Assembly (NCBI GenBank): GCA_023417885.1
Contig: JAEZED010000172.1
Span: 1 to 48,354, forward strand
DNA length: 48,354 nucleotides
From: Planctomycetota bacterium
GTDB lineage: Bacteria; Planctomycetota; Phycisphaerae; Tepidisphaerales; Tepidisphaeraceae
Direction: 5' to 3'
Made by a program: the position numbers and the translations under genes. Positions 1 to 6,927 of the stretch are shown piece after piece. The first letter of the stretch is position 1; every line of letters begins with the position of its first letter. The notes beneath the pieces were generated by a model. It was not told the origin of the DNA and did not search any database. It saw nothing but the letters and a program-made list of their open reading frames with translations.

Positions 1-20
1 GGGGGCCGCGGGCGGCCCCC
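1..20. repeat. Perfect inverted repeat at the window edge
   Basis: Bases 1-9 and 12-20 are exact reverse complements around a two-base centre, followed by a run of ten C (16-25). Such a GC-only hairpin plus homopolymer is a typical place for an assembly to stop, so this may mark a contig end. Confidence 0.6.
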
Positions 21-250
21 CCCCCGCCCACCACGGTCGCCTCGTCCGCCCGGCCTTGCTCGACCAGACGCTGCCCCTGGGCTGCCATCGCCTTCTCGTC
101 GTAGTGATTCCCGTGGTGCGCCGCGTAAGCGAGGATCACCAGGAGCATCCCGAAGACGGAGGCACTGACGAGAAGGACGGCGAGCGGCCCGACCTCCCCG
201 GATGTGCGATCCGAGGCGGGGCGGGCTGAGGGTGCGGCAACCTGACTCAT
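1..250 (-). CDS. Small single-pass membrane protein, respiratory-locus neighbour (partial, C-terminus off window)
   Basis: Reading from an ATG at 250 towards base 1 gives 83 codons with no stop, so the gene continues beyond the window. The protein starts MSQVAAPSARP, has one hydrophobic segment at about residues 23-44 (LAVLLVSASVFGMLLVILAY) and then a hydrophilic, probably periplasmic part. It is divergent from the cytochrome oxidase subunit III gene, so a role in the same terminal oxidase is possible but inferred only from position. I do not recognise the family. The last visible codons cross a run of ten C (16-25), where a sequencing indel would change the frame. Confidence 0.5.
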   Translation of the reverse strand, partial: MSQVAAPSARPASDRTSGEVGPLAVLLVSASVFGMLLVILAYAAHHGNHYDEKAMAAQGQRLVEQGRADEATVVGGGGAARGP

Positions 251-299
251 GGCAATCCCTGTGATTTCCGACCACCCCCACGGTAATCTAACGGATAAA

Positions 300-315
300 A
301 GGATCAAGAGATCCT
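300..315. promoter_or_regulatory. Inverted repeat between divergent respiratory genes
   Basis: AGGATC-AAGA-GATCCT is a perfect 6-bp-arm inverted repeat flanked by A and T runs. It lies in the 138-bp gap between the divergent starts at 250 and 389. It could be an operator or part of the promoter region. No specific regulator can be named. Confidence 0.3.
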
Positions 316-388
316 ATTTGAATCTGAGCGACAAAACGCCACGACCCGCCCCATGGCCGGCCCAGGCGGCATCCGGAAGAGAATCCCG

Positions 389-1825
389 ATGAGCGATCGC
401 AAGTCCCAAGATGCGAGCCGACCCGACCGGCCCAGCCGCGCGCCGCTGCTCCCCGCCATGCTGACCCCGCTCGCCCCCGCGACCGGCATCCCGCTCGACG
501 CGCACCTCCGCTCCGATGCCCTCCTTCACGAGCCGATCGTGCCACCAGCGTCGCGGCGCGCCCCGCGCGTGAATCGAGAGCGCGCTTCCCAGCCGAAGGG
601 TCCGAACGCACCGCGCGACGGCGAACCGTTGCAGGAGCCGTTCTCCCTGTCGACCTTCCGGCTCGCGCATCACTTTGCCTCCCCCGAGCAGCAGATCAGC
701 GTCGCCAAGCTCGGCATGTGGCTCTTCATCGCGACGGAACTGATGATGTTCGGCGGCCTCTTCTGTCTCTACGCCGTCTTCCGCAATCTCCATCCCGCCG
801 CGTTCCGCTGGGGCGCGGGACTCCAGGACCTTGGCTGGGGCGTCATCAATACGACGATGCTCCTGCTCAGCAGCCTGACGATCGCCTTGGCCGTTCACTG
901 CGCGCGCACCGGCCAGCGGCAGCTTCTCATGCTCTTCCTGTCGCTGACGATGGTCTGCGGCATCGGCTTCCTCGGCGTCAAGGTGATCGAGTATCGCCAC
1001 AAGATCGAGTCCGGCCTGCTCTGGGGCGAGTCGTTTCAGCCGGCGCCACCCGCGCCGCAATCCTCGGCGACAGAGCCGATGGGCGCGGCGCACGAATCAC
1101 ACCCTCATGGCGGCACCGGGGGAAAGCTCGACCCGGAGCGCGGCAGGCAGATATTCATGAGCTCCTGTGCAGCCTGTCACGGGCCGGGCGGTGAAGGGAT
1201 GGATCGCATCGGCCTGCCGTTGCGCGGAAGCGAGTTCGTGGCCGGCTCCACGCAGGAGGGACTCATCGCCTTCCTGAAGGTCGGGCGGGAGGCGAATGAT
1301 CCGCAGAGCAGGATGAACGCGCTCATGCCGCCGCGCGGGGGAAATCCATTCATGACCGACCAGGAGGTCGCGCTCGTCGCCGCGTATGTCCGCTCGCTGA
1401 ATGGAGAGGCGCCGGGCGGCGACACGGATGCCGGCACGGCGGCTGGCTCGCGGGCGGTCGTGACGGAGGCGGACGTGATCGAGGCGATGGTGCCCAGGTG
1501 GATCGGCACGCCGAAGCCGCTGAAGGATACAGGCCTTGCTCCGGAGTTCCTCGCGCCCGACATCCGGCCTCTGCCGGAGATTCACGGCCCCGGCGCGCCT
1601 CCGCCGCACGCCGCGACCTACTTCGCCATCTACTTCCTGATGACCGGTCTCCACGGCGTGCATCTTCTGATCGGCCTGGGTGTTGTCGGCTGGCTGCTCG
1701 TGCGCGCTTCGCGTTGGCAGTTTGGCGCCGCGTACAACACGCCGGTTGAGATGGGCGGGCTCTACTGGCACCTGGTGGATCTGGTCTGGATCGTCCTGTT
1801 TCCGCTGCTCTATCTCGTGCATTGA
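389..1825 (+). CDS. Cytochrome c oxidase subunit III with an inserted cytochrome c domain
   Basis: Haem-copper oxidase subunit III of the five-helix kind, 478 residues. Helices lie at about residues 106-130 (LGMWLFIATELMMFGG), 147-170 and 178-200, the last followed by VKVIEYRHK. The final pair (HAATYFAIYFLMTGLHGVHLLIG and YWHLVDLVWIVLFPLLYLVH) is near the C-terminus. Between helices 3 and 4 sits a class I cytochrome c domain with CAACH (haem Cys about 260 and 263, His 264) and a likely axial Met about 313 in LMPPRGG. With the N-terminus inside, the helix 3-4 loop faces the periplasm, where haem is attached, so the fusion is topologically sensible. I chose ATG 389 because GGAAGAGA lies 7-8 bases upstream; an in-frame ATG at 353 lacks a ribosome site. 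Residues 1-100 form a proline- and arginine-rich tail unusual for the family. Confidence 0.88.
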   Translation: MSDRKSQDASRPDRPSRAPLLPAMLTPLAPATGIPLDAHLRSDALLHEPIVPPASRRAPRVNRERASQPKGPNAPRDGEPLQEPFSLSTFRLAHHFASPEQQISVAKLGMWLFIATELMMFGGLFCLYAVFRNLHPAAFRWGAGLQDLGWGVINTTMLLLSSLTIALAVHCARTGQRQLLMLFLSLTMVCGIGFLGVKVIEYRHKIESGLLWGESFQPAPPAPQSSATEPMGAAHESHPHGGTGGKLDPERGRQIFMSSCAACHGPGGEGMDRIGLPLRGSEFVAGSTQEGLIAFLKVGREANDPQSRMNALMPPRGGNPFMTDQEVALVAAYVRSLNGEAPGGDTDAGTAAGSRAVVTEADVIEAMVPRWIGTPKPLKDTGLAPEFLAPDIRPLPEIHGPGAPPPHAATYFAIYFLMTGLHGVHLLIGLGVVGWLLVRASRWQFGAAYNTPVEMGGLYWHLVDLVWIVLFPLLYLVH

Positions 1826-1844
1826 TCACGGCGGCTTGCGCATG

Positions 1845-1868
1845 ACGAACGGCCCGGCCTCCTCAGGA
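1845..1868. repeat. 24-bp direct repeat, copy 1
   Basis: A 24-base sequence beginning ACGAACGGCCCGG and ending CTCCTCAGGA, 20 bases after the subunit III stop codon. It is repeated exactly at 3134-3157. In copy 2 it is the left half of a terminator hairpin; here the right half is missing. Confidence 0.85.
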
Positions 1869-1872
1869 CGGT

Positions 1873-2358
1873 GACGAAGCCGGCACGTCGGAATCCGGCG
1901 ACAACAGCTCAGTCACGTACGCAAGTGTTCGTTCGCCCGGAACTCAAATCTTCCGCGGCGCCCAGGTGTTCAATCTTACGGCGCAGCAAAAGCAGCTTAT
2001 CCGCCTCATCCGCAACGCGGCCCACCGCCCCCGGCGGACTGCACACCGGCCGCGGTCCGCGGTATGGTAGCCGTGTGCATAGCAGTTTTGAGAAGATAAT
2101 ATTAAGCTTTCGAAACGCGCAGAATCTCGATCTCTGGCCGGAGGCGTCTTACTTGAACGGGATTCCGCAGGGCCGGCGTAGCCCAAGTGGCTCCGTCCGG
2201 CTCGACGTTGTGCTAGGCGATCTCGAGCATCCAGAGATGATTTTTGACCTCAAGACCGGCTCCGCAAGACTAACTGTGATCAGCGTGTGAAGGAGATTCG
2301 CGCCCAGCTTCCGCGAGGATACCGTAACATCCCGATAAGTGGTATACTGGCTGATTAA
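1873..2358 (+). pseudogene. Decayed polymorphic-toxin-like C-terminal fragment
   Basis: No single frame spans this stretch, but three consecutive pieces in shifting frames look like protein. Frame one (from 1873) reads GTQIFRGAQVFNLTAQQKQ. A second frame (about 2080-2270) reads SVRLDVVLGDLEHPEMIFDL followed by KTGSARLT. The first frame resumes with RVKEIRAQLPRGYRNIPI and stops at 2358. The pattern (RLDVV...DLKTG..LT...EIRA.LP) resembles nuclease-type C-terminal domains of secreted polymorphic toxins; this is from memory of the family, not a search. At least two frameshifts are needed, so I call it broken. The following gene starts nine bases later, as an immunity gene would. Confidence 0.45.
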
Positions 2359-2367
2359 TAGTGTGTC

Positions 2368-3039
2368 ATGACAAAGAAGCAGATTATCAAGATAATGAGT
2401 CGCGTTTCCCAAGTGCATGGGCCGCCATGGCGTGTGCATCGAGATCTGCTCATACTCGACGCGAACCATTGGTTCCTGTCCTGCTTCGCCGGCGGAGGGT
2501 CGCGATGGGATCGCGAGCTCTTCGGCGGGATGTTGTACGTGCAGCCACTATTCGACGCTGCGGCGGCCATAGGATCGCGCTACTGCGTTCCGATCGAGGG
2601 CGGAAGAGGTATTGGTTGGTCGCTGGAGTTCCTGCCCGAGACGGAGATTGCTGCCGAGTTGCATGAGAAGCTGGCACAGGCGTGGCAGCTATTCCGCGCC
2701 ATCGCCAATCCAGAGGGATTTGTGGCAAATGCACGGGCAGTCGAGACTCGAAAGCGTCCGCTTCGGTTCGACCCGTTCTGGCCGCTCGAGCGCGATCTGG
2801 CGTGCGCGCACATCGTCCTGGGCCAGGCTGACGAGGCGATGGTTCACCTGCGGCGGGCGCGCGAGGGGTTGGAACTAAGCGCGGCGGTCAAGGCGACGCT
2901 CTCGCCCGAGGAGCACTTTCCGTTCATTCAGCGCCTGACCGCGGCGGTCGAGGCCGGTGATGGGTCGGCGCTGGCCATGCTTGAGGCGATCCGGGAGGAC
3001 AACGTCCAAAGACTGGGCATCGCGGAGATTTGCCACTGA
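2368..3039 (+). CDS. Hypothetical protein, candidate immunity protein of a decayed toxin module
   Basis: A 223-residue soluble protein with no signal peptide or membrane segment. It opens MTKKQIIKIMSR, is rich in aromatic residues near the N-terminus, and has a helical, alanine- and leucine-rich second half (about residues 90-220) that may form a TPR-like fold. I do not recognise the family. It follows the toxin-like fragment by nine bases and lies inside the 24-bp repeats in DNA less GC-rich than its neighbours, which together suggest an acquired toxin/immunity pair of which only this gene is intact. No convincing ribosome site precedes ATG 2368. Confidence 0.5.
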   Translation: MTKKQIIKIMSRVSQVHGPPWRVHRDLLILDANHWFLSCFAGGGSRWDRELFGGMLYVQPLFDAAAAIGSRYCVPIEGGRGIGWSLEFLPETEIAAELHEKLAQAWQLFRAIANPEGFVANARAVETRKRPLRFDPFWPLERDLACAHIVLGQADEAMVHLRRAREGLELSAAVKATLSPEEHFPFIQRLTAAVEAGDGSALAMLEAIREDNVQRLGIAEICH

Positions 3040-3133
3040 GTTTCACGCTCTGCGCGCTGACATTGCCGCCAAACAGAAGCGCCTGTTCCATGCCCGCCGC
3101 GGCGGAAGCGCCTCCGATCGACAGGGACTTACA

Positions 3134-3157
3134 ACGAACGGCCCGGCCTCCTCAGGA
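3134..3157. repeat. 24-bp direct repeat, copy 2
   Basis: Exact second copy of the sequence at 1845-1868. Flanking bases differ on both sides. The two copies bracket 1,265 bases holding the toxin-like remnant and the unknown gene. Confidence 0.85.
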
Positions 3158-3167
3158 AGCCGGGCCG
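3139..3167 (-). terminator. Hairpin terminator of the RTX-like gene
   Basis: A strong stem (CGGCCCGGC paired with GCCGGGCCG, one mismatch, then three more pairs) begins 27 bases past the stop codon of the minus-strand repeat gene. On that strand it is followed by TTCGTT, a weak T-rich tail. A Rho-independent terminator is likely. Confidence 0.6.
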
Positions 3168-3193
3168 CTCTCACGGAAAGTGGCAAGGAGTCG

Positions 3194-5480
3194 TTACTGG
3201 ATCTCGATGTCGTCACCCGGGCCGCCGTCGAGGATGTCGATCCCCAGGCCGCCGATGAGCACGTCGTCGCCGTCGCCGCCCAGCAGCACGTCGGCGCCGT
3301 CGCCGCCGATGAGCACGTCGTTGTCCGCGCCGCCGTCGGCGGTGAAGCCGATCGCCGTCGCCGCCAGGCCGGAAGCGTCCACTACATCGTCACCGCCGAG
3401 CGCGTTGACGACCAGCCGGTCGTTGGCCGCCTCGGCCCCGGTGATGTTCACGGTCGCCGCCGCACCGAGTAGCGTGGTGCCGGAGGCATCGCCGAAGGCG
3501 AGGAAGATATCATCCGCGCTCGTGCCCTGGACGATGACATTGTCCGGCTGCGCGTCGCCGCTTCCGCCGGTCGCGGCCAGGTTCAGGTTCAGCTCCGTCA
3601 CGTCGGTGCCGGCGAGGTCGTTGACCACGACATTGTCCGCGCCGCCCAGGGCGTTGAAGTCGATGCTCTCAGTGTCGTTCAGATCCATCACGACCGATGC
3701 CACGTTACGGAAGAAGAGCACGCGGCCGCCGTTGGCGCTGATATCGATGTTCTCGTTGGCGTTGCTCCCGTTAAAGACCATGCGGTCGAAGCCCGCCTGT
3801 CCCTCGAGCACGTCGTTGTCGTCGCCGGGGTTCCAGACGAAGGTGTCGTCGCCGTCGCCCATGAGGGCCAGGTCGTCGCCGTCACCGCCGTTGAGCAGGT
3901 CGTCGCCTTCGCTGCCGATCATCACGTCGTCGCCGAGCCCGCCGTTGATCGTGAGCGAGAGGGCGTCGGCCTCGAGGCTCGTGGCGTCGATCACGTCGTC
4001 GCCGCCGAGCCCATTGAGCGTGAGCCGGTCGTTGGCCTGCTCCGGCGCGAAGATCCTCACGTGGGCCTGGAGGCCGAAGACCGTCACACCGCCTGCGTCG
4101 CCGGCCGCACCGAAGACGTCGGCGCCGTTGGTGCCGTTGACCGTCACGCTGTCGGCGGCGCCGTCACCGCTTCCGCCGGCGCCGCGCAGGTCGAGGTCGA
4201 TATCGGTCACGTCCGTGCCGGAGAGGTCGCCGACGACGACGTTGTCGGCGCCGCCCAGGGCGCGGAAGTCGATCGCCTCGACGTCGTTCAGGTCCATCGT
4301 GACGCTGCCGACATCGCGGAAGAAGATGACCCGACCGCCGTTGGCGAGAACGTTGATGTTCTCGGAGGCGTTGGAGCCGAAGAACAGCATGCTGTCCTCG
4401 CCCGCCTGCCCCTCGACCACATCGCTGCCGTCGCCCGGATCCCACTGGAAGACGTCGTCGCCGGCGCCCATCAGCGCGACGTCGTTGCCGTTGTCGCCGA
4501 AGATGAAGTCATTGTCGTTCCCGCCGAGGAAGACGTCGGCCCCCTGGGAGCCGAGCAGCGTGTCGTCTCCCGCGCCGCCGTCGGCCGTCAGCTTGATGAC
4601 GCCGGCCGGCATCGTGGTGGCGGTCATGCCGTCATCGCCGTCCAGGGCGTTGACGACGAGCGAGTCATTGGCGCCCTCGGCGTTGGCGATGTTCACCAGC
4701 GCCGGCAGGCCCACGACGGCGACGGAACTGCCGGTCCCGAAGATGTCAACGATGTCGTTCCCGTTCGTGCCGTTGGCGATCACCACGTCCGCCGCCGCAT
4801 CGCCGGCCGAGCCGCCGAGCGTGCCGGCGAGGTCGATGTTGAGCTCGTCAAGGTCGGTGCCGGACAGGTCGTTGACAATCGCGGTATCGGTGCCCCCCAG
4901 GGCGTTCAGATCCATCGATTCGACCTCGTTGAGGTCCATCACAATGTTGCCGAGGTTGCGCGTGAACTGCACGCGGCTTCCATTGGCCGAGGCGGTGAAA
5001 ATCTCGCTGCCGGCGCTGCCGTTGAAGCGCATGGCGTCCTGGCCGTCGCCGCCTTCGACGATGTCGGAGCCGTCGCCCGGATCCCACTGGAAGACGTCGT
5101 TGCCCTCTCCGAGGAAGGCAACGTCGTTCCCCTGCTGGCCGTCGATGAAGTCATCGTCCGCGCCGCCGATCAGGACGTCGATGCCGTTCGAGCCGAGGAG
5201 TGTGTCGTTCCCCGCGCCGCCGTCCACGTTCACCTTGATCAGCGCTGCGAGGTTGCCGGTGGCGCTGAAGGCGTCGTTGCCGCCGTTGGCGGATAGGACG
5301 AAGTTCTCGCTCGTGCCGATGTCCAGGGAGAAGGGAGCCGGATCCAGCCGGTCGAACCGCACCCGCGTGCCGTTGGCGGTCAGCGTGAACACCTCGGCGC
5401 CGCCGCCGCCGTTGACTTCGACGGTGTCGGTGCCGGCGCCGCCCTCGTTCAGGTCGGTGTCATCGCCGGGATTCCAGATC
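3194..5480 (-). repeat. Tandem long repeats within the RTX-like gene
   Basis: The WDPGD/WNPGD motif recurs at about 5470, 5085, 4445 and 3835, giving a short first interval of about 385 bases and then units of about 640 and 610 bases, with a last unit running to the stop. Units align over their whole length with diverged codons, so they are old duplications. Confidence 0.7.
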
Positions 5481-5956
5481 ATCCGGTCGTCGCCGGCCTC
5501 GCCGAACACGAGGTCCTGCCCGTCGCCGCCGAGAAGCTGGTCGTTCTCGGAGCCGCCGAAGAGGAAGTCGCTTCCGCCGCGCCCGAGGAGCGTGTCCTCG
5601 CCGCCCTGTCCGAAGAGCTGGTCGTTGGAGCTTCCGCCGGTGATCGTGTCCCGGCCCGTGCCGCCGAACATGTTGGCCCGGGGCAGGGCGCCGTTGCCTT
5701 CGTCCATGAGGAGGTTGTCATCGCCTCCCTGGCCGAAGACCTGGATGACCGCGGTGTTGGCGACGGTGGACGCCCCGCCGAGGATGGGGACGGCGCCGTT
5801 GTTGACCTTGATCGTTCCGCCGGCGTCGCGGCTGACGACGATCGTGTTCGAGGCGTTGTCGCCCATGACGGTCAGGATGCCCTGACTGGGGACGAAGCTG
5901 GCGATCACGGCCAGGTGCGTCCGGCGTTCGAGCGTGTCGAAGAGATGCGTAGACAT
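3194..5956 (-). CDS. Secreted RTX-type (haemolysin-type calcium-binding) repeat protein
   Basis: About 920 residues from an ATG at 5956, preceded by AGGAG ten bases upstream; a longer start at 6028 has no ribosome site. The N-terminus MSTHLFDTLERRTHLA resembles the LEPR-type leader of exported planctomycete proteins. The rest is glycine- and aspartate-rich with many GGxGxDxL-like nonapeptides (GGTGRDTI, GGDGQDLV, GGDGDDVL), which bind calcium in parallel beta-rolls in RTX proteins. There is a shorter first block, then three long units of about 205-214 residues, each starting near a WDPGD/WNPGD motif and containing VMDLN...ALGG and DLSGTD. No catalytic domain is evident, so an adhesive or surface-layer role is inferred. 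It is divergent from the sigma factor/kinase pair and ends at a hairpin. Confidence 0.85.
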   Translation of the reverse strand: MSTHLFDTLERRTHLAVIASFVPSQGILTVMGDNASNTIVVSRDAGGTIKVNNGAVPILGGASTVANTAVIQVFGQGGDDNLLMDEGNGALPRANMFGGTGRDTITGGSSNDQLFGQGGEDTLLGRGGSDFLFGGSENDQLLGGDGQDLVFGEAGDDRMIWNPGDDTDLNEGGAGTDTVEVNGGGGAEVFTLTANGTRVRFDRLDPAPFSLDIGTSENFVLSANGGNDAFSATGNLAALIKVNVDGGAGNDTLLGSNGIDVLIGGADDDFIDGQQGNDVAFLGEGNDVFQWDPGDGSDIVEGGDGQDAMRFNGSAGSEIFTASANGSRVQFTRNLGNIVMDLNEVESMDLNALGGTDTAIVNDLSGTDLDELNIDLAGTLGGSAGDAAADVVIANGTNGNDIVDIFGTGSSVAVVGLPALVNIANAEGANDSLVVNALDGDDGMTATTMPAGVIKLTADGGAGDDTLLGSQGADVFLGGNDNDFIFGDNGNDVALMGAGDDVFQWDPGDGSDVVEGQAGEDSMLFFGSNASENINVLANGGRVIFFRDVGSVTMDLNDVEAIDFRALGGADNVVVGDLSGTDVTDIDLDLRGAGGSGDGAADSVTVNGTNGADVFGAAGDAGGVTVFGLQAHVRIFAPEQANDRLTLNGLGGDDVIDATSLEADALSLTINGGLGDDVMIGSEGDDLLNGGDGDDLALMGDGDDTFVWNPGDDNDVLEGQAGFDRMVFNGSNANENIDISANGGRVLFFRNVASVVMDLNDTESIDFNALGGADNVVVNDLAGTDVTELNLNLAATGGSGDAQPDNVIVQGTSADDIFLAFGDASGTTLLGAAATVNITGAEAANDRLVVNALGGDDVVDASGLAATAIGFTADGGADNDVLIGGDGADVLLGGDGDDVLIGGLGIDILDGGPGDDIEIQ

Positions 5957-6225
5957 GTGAGTAGCGCTCCTGCCGCGACGGACTTGCCGCCGTGGCGCTT
6001 GGGGTGTGTTCTGGTGAATGTGAACCAATGCGATATGCGGCGCCCGCCCACGTGCCGCGGCCGCGAAGGCGGCCGGTTGATCGTCAGATGGTCATCGTTC
6101 CTCCGCCTCTAGAGGCGTCATACCCGGGCGGCAGGTGCCAACGGCTCTGCAATTTGGGCTCCACCGCCCTTTGGAAAGGGCATGTCAACTTCTTGTGAAA
6201 GAAATCGGGGACCCGTGGGTAGAAT
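5957..6225. promoter_or_regulatory. Divergent intergenic region with two perfect palindromes
   Basis: This gap separates the RTX-like gene from the sigma factor gene. It holds CGCCTCTAGAGGCG at 6104-6117 (14 bp, perfect) and GCCCTTT-GG-AAAGGGC at 6166-6181 (perfect 7-bp arms). The second lies 44 bases before the sigma factor start. Both are candidate regulator sites. An ECF-type promoter around AACTTCTTGTGAAAG (6187-6201) is possible but unproven. Confidence 0.4.
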
Positions 6226-6888
6226 GTGGCCGTGACGAGCAGCGGAGAGATAAGCGGGGAATCGCTGCCGACCGAGGCGGCGGCGAATCTGTACGGTCGG
6301 GAGGCAACCACCTCCTCCGAGGTCACACGGCTCCTGCGGGAGTGGAACCAGCACGAGAACCCCGCCGAGGAGCTTCTCCCGCTGGTCTACGCCCAGCTCC
6401 ACGCCATGGCGCGGAGCCGGATGCGCCGTGAGCGCGCCGGGCACACCCTCCAGGCCACCGCGCTCGTTCACGAGGCGTACATGAAGCTCCTGGAGGTGGA
6501 CGGCGGGGCGCCCGCTTTCGCCAACCGCAGCCGCTTCTTCCTGGCCGCGGCGGAGGCGATGCGGCGGATCCTGATCGACCACGCCCGCAAGCGCCGGACA
6601 GCCAAGCGGGGTGGCGGGGCGGTGCGCATCTCGCTGGACGACCTGCACGCCGACCCGTCGGCCCCGTCGCCCGGCATGGCGGATGCCGATCGCCTGGTGG
6701 CGCTCGGGGAATCGCTGGATGTCCTGGAGGCGGAGGATCCGCGGGCGGCGGAGGTCGTGAAGCTGCGGTACTTCGCCGGTCTGAGCGCCGAGGAGACGGC
6801 CCAGGCGCTGGAGATCTCGGAGCGAACCGTGCACCGAGAATGGGCCTACGCCCGCGCCCGCCTCCTGGAGTTGCTCGAGGAACAATGA
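6226..6888 (+). CDS. ECF-like RNA polymerase sigma factor (TIGR02999 type)
   Basis: A 220-residue sigma-70 family factor. Region 2 spans about residues 35-130, with LVYAQLHAMARSRMRRER, then HTLQATALVHEAYMKL and the FFLAAAEAMRRILIDHARKR block typical of this subfamily. Region 4 (about 165-220) has VVKLRYFAGLSAEETAQ and the DNA-binding helix ISERTVHREW. The start is GTG 6226; another in-frame GTG lies at 6232. No anti-sigma gene is adjacent. A Ser/Thr kinase gene follows after nine bases, the usual arrangement for this subfamily, which suggests phosphorylation-based control. It presumably directs polymerase to a small regulon; the divergent RTX gene is a candidate target. Confidence 0.88.
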   Translation: MAVTSSGEISGESLPTEAAANLYGREATTSSEVTRLLREWNQHENPAEELLPLVYAQLHAMARSRMRRERAGHTLQATALVHEAYMKLLEVDGGAPAFANRSRFFLAAAEAMRRILIDHARKRRTAKRGGGAVRISLDDLHADPSAPSPGMADADRLVALGESLDVLEAEDPRAAEVVKLRYFAGLSAEETAQALEISERTVHREWAYARARLLELLEEQ

Positions 6889-6927
6889 GGGCGGGGCGTG
6901 GCAGCCGTGGGGAGGCGGATTGCGCCC

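Noticed and set aside
3030..5885. A 951-codon plus-strand open frame
   Set aside because: It lies opposite the RTX-like gene, is almost pure Ser/Pro/Ala/Arg and mirrors its Gly/Asp codons; a composition artefact.
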